A stretch of 64,000 nucleotides of DNA from assembly GCA_017469955.1 (NCBI GenBank), contig JAFUFJ010000016.1, positions 124,001 through 188,000 of the forward strand. Direction: 5' to 3'. The stretch is from Prevotella sp. (GTDB taxonomy: Bacteria; Bacteroidota; Bacteroidia; Bacteroidales; Bacteroidaceae). Below the pieces are notes generated by a model. It worked only from the letters and a program-made list of their open reading frames with translations. It ran no database searches and was not told the origin of the DNA. This document shows, piece after piece, positions 16,569 through 24,731 of the stretch. Positions within the stretch are counted from its first letter, which is position 1, and every line of letters begins with the position of its first letter. Made by a program: the position numbers and the translations under genes.

Positions 16569-19500
16569 ATGACACGCAAGACAATTCTTCCGGCCCTCCT
16601 CATGGCAGCCTTCACGCTGTCAGCCCTTGCCGATCGCACCGACGGGAAGGTGAAGTATGTAAACCCGATGATAGGAACAGAAGGCATGGGACATACCTTT
16701 CCGGGTGCCTGTGCTCCCTTTGGCATCGTGCAACTCTCGCCCGAGACCGACACGATTCCCCACAATGTCGACGGCCGATATCAGGGAAAAGTCTATGAAT
16801 ACTGTGCCGGATACCAGCATACCGACAACACCATCGTAGGCTTCTCGCACACTCACCTCAGTGGAACGGGCCATTCCGACCTCGGCGACATCATGATAAT
16901 GCCCCAGACCGGTGAGCTTTTACTCCATCCAGGCACGAAAGATCATCCCGAGAACGGCTACCGTCAACGCTTTTCCCACGCAGATGAAAGGGCCGAAGCA
17001 GGCTACTATGAGGTGACGTTGGCTGACAATGGAGTGCGATGTCAGATGACTGCAACCCAACGAGTGGGCGTCCATCAGTATACATTCCCCGCCGAAGCAC
17101 GGCAACAACGCATCATACTCGACCTCATCCACGGCATCTATAACTACGACGGAAAGGTGCGTTGGGCGACACTCAGGGTAGAGAACGACACGCTTTTGAC
17201 AGGCTATCGCATCACCGACGGATGGGCTCGTTCCAATTATACCTACTTTGCCATCTCCTTCTCAAAGCCCGTCAAGGACTATGGATACCGTGACATGAAG
17301 CCGGAAAAGTATCGGGGATTCTGGGGAAAGTTCGACCGTTACCACAACTTTCCCGACATTGCAGGCAGTAATATAGTGGCCTATTTCAACTTCAAGACCA
17401 AGGAACCACTCGTAGTAAAGGTAGCCCTCTCGGCCGTTTCCACCGAGGGAGCGAAGAAGAATCTTGAGGCAGAAGCAGCAGGAAAGTCGTTTGAACAGGT
17501 CAGAAAAGAAACCCGTCAACGCTGGGAAGACGAACTGTCGTCGGTCGATTGTGATGGCAATGACGACCAGAAGGCTATGCTCTATACCTCGCTTTACCAC
17601 ACCATGATCAATCCTTCTGTCTATATGGATGTGGACAAAAGGTATCGGGGGATAGACGGAAACATCCACGTTGCCGATGGCTTTGACAACTATACTGTCT
17701 TTTCTATATGGGACACCTATCGGGCAGAGCATCCGCTTCTGGGTCTGATAAAGCCTTCACGCAATACGGATATGGTGCGCTCGATGATCAGACATCAGCA
17801 GCAAAATGTGGTAGGAATGCTGCCTGTCTGGAGCTTAATGGGCAACGAAGGCTGGTGCATGACGGGCTATCATGCCGTAACAGTCTTGGCAGATGCCCTG
17901 GTAAAGGGTGCCGACATTGACAAGGACGAGGCCCTTCGGGCAATGGTTGAGACAGCCAACAACCGCTATTTCCCCAGCGTGAAAGACTATATCCGTTTCG
18001 GTTATGCCCCGTATGACCATGATGCTACGGCTGCATCCAATACACTTGAATATGCGTTTGACGACTGGTCTGTCTATCATTCGGCACTGATCGTCGGCAG
18101 AGAGGATGTGGCTGAGCAGTTCAGAGACCGTGCACTTAACTACAGAAATACGTTCGATCCTGCCATCGGATTTGCCTCTCCTCGCTATAGAAACGGGCGT
18201 TTCAAGGCAGACTTGGATCCCTATCAGACCTACAACGAGGGCTTTATCGAGGGAAATTCGTGGAACTTCTCGTTCCATGTTCCCCACGATGTGACTGGCC
18301 TGAAGCAGTGCTTAGGAGGAGAAGAGGCCTTCCTTGACAAGTTGGACCGTCTCTTTGCGATGGACTTGCCGGAGCAGTATTATGCCGACAACGAAGACAT
18401 CACGTCCGAATGTCTTGTGGGAGGTTACGTACATGGTAACGAACCCAGCCATCATGTACCGTATCTTTATGCCTGGACTTCTGCCCCTTGGAAGGCACAA
18501 GAGTGGCTTCGGACGATCATGAACAAGATGTATCGCAACCAGATTCGCGGTCTTGGCGGGAATGATGACTGCGGACAGATGTCGGCTTGGTATGTCTTTA
18601 CGGCCATGGGTTTCTATCCTGTTGCCCCGGGATGCGACCAATACGTCATCGGAGCGCCCTATCTTCCCTACATGAAGGTGACGCTTGAAAACGGGAATGT
18701 GATAGAGATCAGGGCTCCGAAGGTGAGCGACAAGAACCGCTATGTGCAGTCATTAAAGGTGAATGGGCAGCCTTATTCGAAACTTTACCTCACCCATGAG
18801 CAGCTGACGAATGGCTGTAGCCTCGAATTTGTGATGGGTCCGAAGCCGAACAAGGGCAGGGGACTGGCCAAGGAAGACAAGCCTTACTCGCTGACTGACG
18901 AGCTGAAGAGCGCGGGTTCGAGCATCGCCCGTCGGATGAAGGCTGACCTTTCAGAGGAAGACTTGCGGTGGAACAGCCATTTGGGGCGCATCAATTTTGT
19001 GGATCGCAGCCCCGAAACCCGTGGGTCAGGGATATATCATTCGCTCATACCCAATCCCGATCCCTACATAAGAAGCGTGGCTCGTGAGGTGATGAGGTGT
19101 CTCTACTTCACGCCGGAAGACAGCATTCCGATGCTGAAGAAGCTCGACTATGTGTTGCGTGACGCAGATGGAATATCGTGGAAGGGTGGCGGAAACGGCT
19201 TCGTGAACATCACTTATACGACGGGGCACATTGAAAAGTCGTTTGCAGACAATGACACTGCCCGCGTGGATTTTGAGACTCGCGGCGTATTGCTCCATGA
19301 GCTTACCCACGCATTCCAGCTCGAACCGCAGGGCATCGGCCACTATGGCGGACCAGACAGGGCCTTCTGGGAGATTGTAGAAGGCATGGCTGATGCCGTC
19401 AGAGTTGCCTGTGGCGGTTTTCATGGCGAGCAAGACAGGCCCAAAGGCGGTTCCTATCACGACGGCTATCGGTATATAGGCTATTTTTTCAACTGGGTGA

Positions 19501-19673
19501 AAGAGAACAAAGACAAAGACTTCATCCGCAAGATGAACCGCTCGTGTCTCGAAGTGATTCCGTGGTCGTGGGACGGAGCGGTGCAGTATGCGCTCGGCGC
19601 TGACTATACGGCTGACGAGCTTTGGGCTGAATATCAGCAGGCTATGGGCGACCGACAGCGGATGAAGAGATAG
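16569..19673 (+). CDS. GH92 alpha-mannosidase fused to a C-terminal BSP-type zinc-peptidase domain
   Basis: A 1034-residue exported protein. The start at 16569 gives a signal peptide (MTRKTILPALLMAAFTLSAL). Residues about 25-760 are a GH92 exo-alpha-mannosidase: YVNPMIGTEGMGHTFPGACA, GFSHTHLSGTGHSDLGD, SIWDTYRAEHPL, GNEPSHHVPYLYAW and GNDDCGQMSAWYVFTAMGFY are all family signatures. Residues about 800-1030 resemble the plant basic-secretory-protein peptidase family: LLHELTHAFQ (H909, E910, H913), FWEIVEGMADAVR, and GYRYIGYFFNWV. GH92 proteins are usually near 750 residues, so the extra domain accounts for the added length. It should trim mannose from glycoproteins, with the second domain acting on the peptide; that pairing is inference. 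Confidence 0.9.
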   Translation: MTRKTILPALLMAAFTLSALADRTDGKVKYVNPMIGTEGMGHTFPGACAPFGIVQLSPETDTIPHNVDGRYQGKVYEYCAGYQHTDNTIVGFSHTHLSGTGHSDLGDIMIMPQTGELLLHPGTKDHPENGYRQRFSHADERAEAGYYEVTLADNGVRCQMTATQRVGVHQYTFPAEARQQRIILDLIHGIYNYDGKVRWATLRVENDTLLTGYRITDGWARSNYTYFAISFSKPVKDYGYRDMKPEKYRGFWGKFDRYHNFPDIAGSNIVAYFNFKTKEPLVVKVALSAVSTEGAKKNLEAEAAGKSFEQVRKETRQRWEDELSSVDCDGNDDQKAMLYTSLYHTMINPSVYMDVDKRYRGIDGNIHVADGFDNYTVFSIWDTYRAEHPLLGLIKPSRNTDMVRSMIRHQQQNVVGMLPVWSLMGNEGWCMTGYHAVTVLADALVKGADIDKDEALRAMVETANNRYFPSVKDYIRFGYAPYDHDATAASNTLEYAFDDWSVYHSALIVGREDVAEQFRDRALNYRNTFDPAIGFASPRYRNGRFKADLDPYQTYNEGFIEGNSWNFSFHVPHDVTGLKQCLGGEEAFLDKLDRLFAMDLPEQYYADNEDITSECLVGGYVHGNEPSHHVPYLYAWTSAPWKAQEWLRTIMNKMYRNQIRGLGGNDDCGQMSAWYVFTAMGFYPVAPGCDQYVIGAPYLPYMKVTLENGNVIEIRAPKVSDKNRYVQSLKVNGQPYSKLYLTHEQLTNGCSLEFVMGPKPNKGRGLAKEDKPYSLTDELKSAGSSIARRMKADLSEEDLRWNSHLGRINFVDRSPETRGSGIYHSLIPNPDPYIRSVAREVMRCLYFTPEDSIPMLKKLDYVLRDADGISWKGGGNGFVNITYTTGHIEKSFADNDTARVDFETRGVLLHELTHAFQLEPQGIGHYGGPDRAFWEIVEGMADAVRVACGGFHGEQDRPKGGSYHDGYRYIGYFFNWVKENKDKDFIRKMNRSCLEVIPWSWDGAVQYALGADYTADELWAEYQQAMGDRQRMKR

Positions 19674-19697
19674 GCTTCGGCAGTTGTTCCGAAGCCT
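19672..19697. terminator. Hairpin between convergent GH92 and GH53 genes
   Basis: AGGCTTCGG (19672-19680) pairs with CCGAAGCCT (19689-19697), an 8-base loop between. It begins inside the GH92 stop codon. The following T-run is weak (GTCTGTTGCTG), so termination is plausible but not certain. Confidence 0.55.
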
Positions 19698-19744
19698 GTC
19701 TGTTGCTGAATCGTCGGGAATGTCGCCGGCACGGGCGTGCCATC

Positions 19745-20764
19745 CTATTTGCTTGCCTCGCTGAAGGCTTCCATGATGGCTGTGGGTCGGCGGTTGTTGA
19801 AGGCTCCAAGCCAGTAGGCTCCGTCTTCCAACTCGGGCGCCCAGTAGAACACTCCGTGGCAGATGCCGTCGGTTTGCCGGCGGGCCATGTCGATGAGACG
19901 GGCCAGAGAGCGCTTTCCTTCCTTGGGCTTTCTGACGTCAAATCCTGTTTCTGTGATCATGATGTCGGTGCCATAGCGTTGCTTAAGCACCTTGATGTTG
20001 TCGACAACCCGGCTGAAAGTCTCCTCCTCGTTCAGGGTCAGTCCGGCCTCGATGTCCCAGTATGGATAGACACTCATGCCAATCATGTCCCATCTGGCAC
20101 CGTGATTCCTCAGTCCTTCGAAGATGAACTCATAGCGCTTCAGGTCGCAGCCGCCGTCCAAATGGACGATACAGGTGGTCTCCGGATAGACGCTTTTGGC
20201 AGCTTCGTAGCCGGCATCGGTCAGCTCGGCATACTGCTTCATGTTGTCTTCAGCGCGTCCAATGGGCCAGAGAAAGCCGTGAGTGGTCTCGTTTCCTATC
20301 TGCACCCATCTGACTTCAACTCCATGGTCCTTGAGCAGCTGGAGCGTCTCTCGCGTGTGTTCAGCCAGTTGATACTTCACTTCGCCGAACGACATGTACT
20401 GCCATGCAGCCGGAAGATGTTGCTTGCCAGGGTCGGCCCACCAGTCACTATAGTGGAAGTCGACCATCACTGCCATGTTATAGTATTTGGCTCGCAGGGC
20501 CATTTGCAGCACATCCTCCTTGCTGCAGAAGCCCCCTCTGGGGTTGACCCATACGCGAAGCCTGACGGCATCCAGCCCAATCTCTTTCATCAGGGCCGTA
20601 CATTCGCGGATCTCTCCTTTCTGATTATAGAGGCGTATGCCACGTGACTCCAGCTCAGTCGTACCGCTGATGTCGGCGCCGAGCCAGAAATGCCGTTCGC
20701 TTTGGGCCTGCATGCCGAGGAAAACCATCATGCAGGCAAGGCTCATCATTGCAATTCTCTTCAT
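19745..20764 (-). CDS. GH53 endo-beta-1,4-galactanase
   Basis: A 339-residue secreted glycoside hydrolase cleaving beta-1,4-galactan side chains of pectin. The signal peptide is MKRIAMMSLACMMVFLGMQA. Family features: FWLGADISGTTELE, VRLRVWVNP, MVDFHYSDWWADPGKQ, acid/base E159 in VQIGNETTHGFLWP, and nucleophile E272 in IMITETGFDVRKP. The length fits a single-domain GH53. No SusC/SusD pair or regulator is adjacent, so it is not inside a complete polysaccharide utilisation locus in this window. A -7 box (TATCTTTG, minus strand, about 20788-20795) lies upstream. Confidence 0.95.
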   Translation of the reverse strand: MKRIAMMSLACMMVFLGMQAQSERHFWLGADISGTTELESRGIRLYNQKGEIRECTALMKEIGLDAVRLRVWVNPRGGFCSKEDVLQMALRAKYYNMAVMVDFHYSDWWADPGKQHLPAAWQYMSFGEVKYQLAEHTRETLQLLKDHGVEVRWVQIGNETTHGFLWPIGRAEDNMKQYAELTDAGYEAAKSVYPETTCIVHLDGGCDLKRYEFIFEGLRNHGARWDMIGMSVYPYWDIEAGLTLNEEETFSRVVDNIKVLKQRYGTDIMITETGFDVRKPKEGKRSLARLIDMARRQTDGICHGVFYWAPELEDGAYWLGAFNNRRPTAIMEAFSEASK

Positions 20765-20895
20765 TTCTTCCGGTTTGATTTTCTTGCAAAGATAGTCACT
20801 TTCCGAATAAAACAGCCTCCTCAGAGCGACTTTTTTTGCAACATTCTTCTTGGAAAGTCATAACAGTCTGAAAGACAATGCGATGCGTTCTTGCT

Positions 20896-21002
20896 GAGAA
20901 AGCTAAGGGTTTAGCCCGAGAAGTCTTAGCTTTCTTGCTAATAACTCTATCCTTTCTCGCCGACAACTCATAGACTTCTCGGGCTAAACCCTTAGCTTTC
21001 TC
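20896..21002. repeat. 107 bp intergenic palindrome, copy 2
   Basis: The most perfect copy: bases 1-30 (beginning GAGAAAGCTAAGGGTTTAGC) are the exact reverse complement of bases 78-107. Submotifs with TA at offsets 9, 32, 53, 76 and 98 recur every 21-23 bases. It sits in the divergent space before the tubulin/actin operon. Confidence 0.92.
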
Positions 21003-21123
21003 AGAACGAGGGAAAAGGAATGACGGCGAGCAGGGAGCGGAGTGCGCCGGCAGACCGTGCCGATACTTTATTAAGTTATATTAAATATTGTATAGGAATG
21101 ATGGCTTTTCGGCGTTTTTTTTG

Positions 21124-21131
21124 TATTTTTG
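21124..21131 (+). promoter_or_regulatory. -7 box of the tubulin/actin operon
   Basis: TATTTTTG lies about 60 bases before the ATG of the lipoprotein gene. No clear -33 TTTG is at the usual distance. This is the only promoter-like match between the repeat and the first gene, so the five genes are likely transcribed from here. Confidence 0.5.
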
Positions 21132-21190
21132 TCCGATTAATGTGCCCACGTTGCAACTTTTCTTTGCCGTGGGTCGTCAACAAGCTATAT

Positions 21191-22696
21191 ATGAAAAGAA
21201 ATCAGAGAATAGCAGTCGGCTGCTGCATCCTGCTGGTCATGGCGATGCAGTTGGCAGGCTGTCGCGGAGGTGCACGGCAAGAGTTCAACGAGCTGCTCAT
21301 AAGCCTTGCCGGCGACGATCAGACCATTGACGAGGCAGACTGGACGGCCATTGCCGACTATCTTGACGGCCAAAAAGCCCACTTCGGCAGCTTCTTTAAG
21401 GGTGGAAAGCTTGACCGTGACGAGGTGGAAGACTATGTGGAAGACTATTTTGAAGGCCTGCGCCCGCCGGTGAAGGTCGCCTTCACGGTTGGCAACAAGC
21501 CCATAGGCGTGAAGTTCTACTTAGAGCGCTCGGGCTCGATGGTGGGCTATGACGCCGCGCAGGGCGACGGATCGTTCAAGGCAGCCATCGTGTCGATGCT
21601 CAACAACCTGCCCGGACAGAACGACGACCACCGCATCTTTGTCGTCAATAGCGAAGTGACTGAATACTCAAAGGGCTTCAGTCAGTTCGTTTCCGAGCGC
21701 AATATATTCGAAGCAACCAAAGGGCTGGGCGACGCAAGCTATACCGATTTTGCCCGCATCTTTGAGACGTTGCTCGACGAAACCGACGACTCGGGGCTGA
21801 GCATTCTGGTGACAGACATGATCTACTCTACCCGCAGCATGGCAGGACTCAACCCCCAGAAGGTGTTTGCCGAGGCAGAAGGCATGACACAGGCAGTCTT
21901 TAAGTCGCAAGTGAAAGACCAGAGCATGCTCGTCATCAAGATGAATGCCAGCTACAGCGGGCTCTACTATCCCTATAATTCGTCAAAAGGCGGAGTGAGC
22001 TACAACGGACAACGTCCCTACTATATTGTCATCGTAGGCTCAGACAACGTGATGAAGCGCCTCACGACCAGCGCCGATTATGCAGCCTTCAGCCGTTTTG
22101 CCGACCTGCGAGGCTATGAGAACATGTGGCTCTTCACGGCCGACGATCTCTACGAGCCATACTATTCGCTCCTGCTAAGCAGCCCCGACATCCGAGGAAG
22201 ATTCCGTCCGGAACGCGGACAAATGGAACAAATCACCAGCATTGAGGGCCTTGCACCCGACCATGATGCAGGCGACATAAGGCTGGCCTTGGCAGTAGAC
22301 CTGAGCGGAATGCTCATCGACGAGGCCTATCTCACCAACCCAAAGAACTACACAATCGTGTCGGATGACGAGGTGGAAATCATAGACATCAAACCCGTAA
22401 GCAAGGCCGACAACGACCCCTCCGACAAGGAATATCTCGGAACATCGACCCACATCATGGTACTGTCGCTTGCAGACGTGACCCGCAGCCAGGAGGTTGA
22501 AATCCGTCTGAAGAAACAGTTGCCCCAGTGGATCGGCGACTCTTCGAGCGACGACGATACCAATACCTCGGCACCAGGCTTTGCCAACACTACCTTCGGG
22601 CTGAAGTATCTCATGCAGGGCATTGCCAACTCCTATCGTCGACAGGCAGAGAACGACGACTGCTATTTCGAACTTGAACTCAACTTCAAAAAATAA
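21191..22696 (+). CDS. Lipoprotein with a vWA-like MIDAS domain (operon gene 1)
   Basis: A 501-residue protein starting MKRNQRIAVGCC, with a hydrophobic segment and lipobox LAGC (Cys24), so it should be lipidated. A predicted helical part follows, then a vWA-like Rossmann domain from about residue 105: VKFYLERSGSMVGYD contains ERSGS (E112 to S116), a form of the DxSxS metal site with Glu for Asp, and LSILVTDMIYSTRS near residue 208 resembles the TDG-type third MIDAS segment. The C-terminal third has beta-rich sequence (DIRLALAVDLSGMLIDEAYL). It likely displays a metal-dependent adhesion or assembly domain at the membrane. It leads an operon with a 6 bp gap to the next gene. The exact family is not recognised. 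Confidence 0.75.
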   Translation: MKRNQRIAVGCCILLVMAMQLAGCRGGARQEFNELLISLAGDDQTIDEADWTAIADYLDGQKAHFGSFFKGGKLDRDEVEDYVEDYFEGLRPPVKVAFTVGNKPIGVKFYLERSGSMVGYDAAQGDGSFKAAIVSMLNNLPGQNDDHRIFVVNSEVTEYSKGFSQFVSERNIFEATKGLGDASYTDFARIFETLLDETDDSGLSILVTDMIYSTRSMAGLNPQKVFAEAEGMTQAVFKSQVKDQSMLVIKMNASYSGLYYPYNSSKGGVSYNGQRPYYIVIVGSDNVMKRLTTSADYAAFSRFADLRGYENMWLFTADDLYEPYYSLLLSSPDIRGRFRPERGQMEQITSIEGLAPDHDAGDIRLALAVDLSGMLIDEAYLTNPKNYTIVSDDEVEIIDIKPVSKADNDPSDKEYLGTSTHIMVLSLADVTRSQEVEIRLKKQLPQWIGDSSSDDDTNTSAPGFANTTFGLKYLMQGIANSYRRQAENDDCYFELELNFKK

Positions 22697-22702
22697 GGAC
22701 AT

Positions 22703-23149
22703 ATGAAAAAGTATTTTATCCTATTGGCCATCGGATTTGTGCTGAACGTGTTGTTCGTCTTCAACAGCGCAGACTGCTATGAGGCAATCTACTATGAGAA
22801 GGCCTTCTCGAACAAGATGTATAACTTCGGAATATATCCTTACGTGGCATCGTTCGCGGGATTGTTCACGGTATTCATCTTGTTTGCATACTACTACATA
22901 GCAGACTCGGTGAGCTTCTCGCGATGGTTCCATTGGCTGGCACTGATGATTTTTACAATGGCATTCATCGGAATCCTCACCTATGCCTTTATCATCCATT
23001 TCCAAAAAGAAATAGAACAAAGTTTCCCCATGCAGTCAGTCCTCTTCAGTCTCGTTCAGATGGGAGTGGTGGCACTGCTATTTGTCATTGATTCATTCTC
23101 GATGAGATGGTGGAGTATCAACTGCCGCCATACTCCTATTCCAGAATAA
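22703..23149 (+). CDS. Four-helix membrane protein (operon gene 2)
   Basis: A 148-residue protein with four hydrophobic segments: KKYFILLAIGFVLNVLFVF (2-20), YVASFAGLFTVFILFAYYYI (about 48-67), WLALMIFTMAFIGILTYAF (about 78-96) and SLVQMGVVALLFVIDSF (about 115-131). No known motif is visible. It is six bases after the lipoprotein gene and eight bases before the tubulin-like gene. It could anchor the cytoplasmic NTPases to the inner membrane; this is inference from position. Confidence 0.75.
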   Translation: MKKYFILLAIGFVLNVLFVFNSADCYEAIYYEKAFSNKMYNFGIYPYVASFAGLFTVFILFAYYYIADSVSFSRWFHWLALMIFTMAFIGILTYAFIIHFQKEIEQSFPMQSVLFSLVQMGVVALLFVIDSFSMRWWSINCRHTPIPE

Positions 23150-23157
23150 AACAGCCT

Positions 23158-24702
23158 ATGCGACTATTCTTATTCCTTGTAGGCGGTACAGGATCAAGAG
23201 TGATGCGCCCGTTGATCATGCAGATGGCAGCAGGCGTTCATCCCCTTGACGAGGCAGGAAAGCCCATGCCGCTCGAAATAATACCGATCATCGTCGACCC
23301 CCACAAGGCCAATCAAGACCTTAAACGCACGGAGAATCTCCTGCGCTGGTATAAGCAAATACGCCGGCAACTCTACGAAGAAAAGACCGACATAAGGCAG
23401 GGTTTCTTCTCAGTAAAGATAAGCACGCTGAGCGATATCGTGCCCAACGGGTCGACCTTAAGCGACACATTCCTGTTTAATATGAATGCCGTCGAGTCGA
23501 AGAAGTTCAAGGATTTCATCTCCTATTCTACACTCGATTCGGGCAATCAGGCCCTATGCTCGATGATGTTCTCGGAAAGTCAGCTCGAGACAAAGATGGA
23601 CATAGGCTTTGTAGGGTCGCCAAACATCGGTAGCGTGGCACTCAATCAGTTTAAGGACAGTGAGGAATTCCGCCAGTTCTCCAACGCCTTCCAGAAAGGA
23701 GACCGCATCTTTGTCGTCTCAAGTATCTTCGGAGGTACGGGAGCAGCAGGCTACCCAATCATCGTAAAGAACATCAGAAATGCAGGTAACAACTCACAGA
23801 TCAACAACAGAGGCGACCTGAGAGATGCCCGAATAGGAGCACTGACGGTGCTGCCATACTTCAACATTCAGCAGGACGAAAACAGCCCAATATCCCGAGC
23901 TGACTTCATATCAAAGACCAAATCGGCACTCTTCTACTACCACGACAACCTCACAGGACTGCGTAGACAAGGTGTAGACCAGAACCAATCCAAGGTCAAT
24001 GTGTGCTACTATCTGGGTGATGAAGTTTCGTCGAACCCCTATTTCAATGATCCAGGGGGCAATGGTCAGCGCAATGATGCTCACCTCGTAGAGTATGTCG
24101 GAGCATTGTCGATACTCAACTTCCTGGAGATTCCCGACGACGAACTTGTGACAATTGACGGTAATGCACAAAATCCCAAGTTCAGAGAATACGGACTGGC
24201 CAACGACAAGCTGTCGCTTTCACTGAAGGATTTCGGCATCGGAACCAGGACACTCATCAATAAACAGTTGGCGAAATTCCACCTTTCCTATATGTATCTC
24301 ACCCATCAGTTCCGCAATGACATGGGAAGAGGTTATACGTTAGACAACCCTACACTTGGAAAAGGATTCCTTTCGACAAGCTTCTTCAAGACACTGACGG
24401 CCGACTTCTTCGTGTCTTATCGCCAATGGCTGATAGAGTTGCGCCTCAACCAGCGAAGCTTCAATCCCTTTAACATTGACACAGACAAACTTGCAGAAGC
24501 ACTGAACGATGTGGCTCCGCAGACAGGTTTCTTCCGCTCGGCTATCGATTATAAGACAGTACTGGCAGCAATGAACAGGGAATCACAGAAGGCAGTCAAA
24601 GAGAATCGGTATGCTTCTGGCGGAGAACCGCTGAAACTGATGGATATGCTCGACAGGATTTTCGACAGGTTAGTGGACGAAAAATACCATGGAGTGGTGT
24701 GA
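23158..24702 (+). CDS. Tubulin/FtsZ-like GTPase homologue (operon gene 3)
   Basis: A 514-residue cytoplasmic protein. I start at 23158 because MRLFLFLVGGTGSRVMRPL places a glycine-rich loop (GGTGSR, residues 9-14) right after the first strand, as in tubulin folds. The second hallmark is FVVSSIFGGTGAAGYPIIV (GGTGAAG at about 192-198), equivalent to the GGGTGSG signature loop of FtsZ/tubulin. An acidic region between (IIPIIVDPHKANQD) fits the second strand. The C-terminal 150 residues are helical. I believe it belongs to the Tubulin_2-like group (PF13809). Polymerisation and GTP use are predictions. Confidence 0.75.
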   Translation: MRLFLFLVGGTGSRVMRPLIMQMAAGVHPLDEAGKPMPLEIIPIIVDPHKANQDLKRTENLLRWYKQIRRQLYEEKTDIRQGFFSVKISTLSDIVPNGSTLSDTFLFNMNAVESKKFKDFISYSTLDSGNQALCSMMFSESQLETKMDIGFVGSPNIGSVALNQFKDSEEFRQFSNAFQKGDRIFVVSSIFGGTGAAGYPIIVKNIRNAGNNSQINNRGDLRDARIGALTVLPYFNIQQDENSPISRADFISKTKSALFYYHDNLTGLRRQGVDQNQSKVNVCYYLGDEVSSNPYFNDPGGNGQRNDAHLVEYVGALSILNFLEIPDDELVTIDGNAQNPKFREYGLANDKLSLSLKDFGIGTRTLINKQLAKFHLSYMYLTHQFRNDMGRGYTLDNPTLGKGFLSTSFFKTLTADFFVSYRQWLIELRLNQRSFNPFNIDTDKLAEALNDVAPQTGFFRSAIDYKTVLAAMNRESQKAVKENRYASGGEPLKLMDMLDRIFDRLVDEKYHGVV

Positions 24703-24731
24703 TACACAACAAAAATGATTGACAAAGCAAA

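Noticed and set aside
19703..20647. 314-codon plus-strand frame opposite the GH53 gene
   Set aside because: It is antisense to a gene with intact catalytic motifs and shows no family-like sequence.
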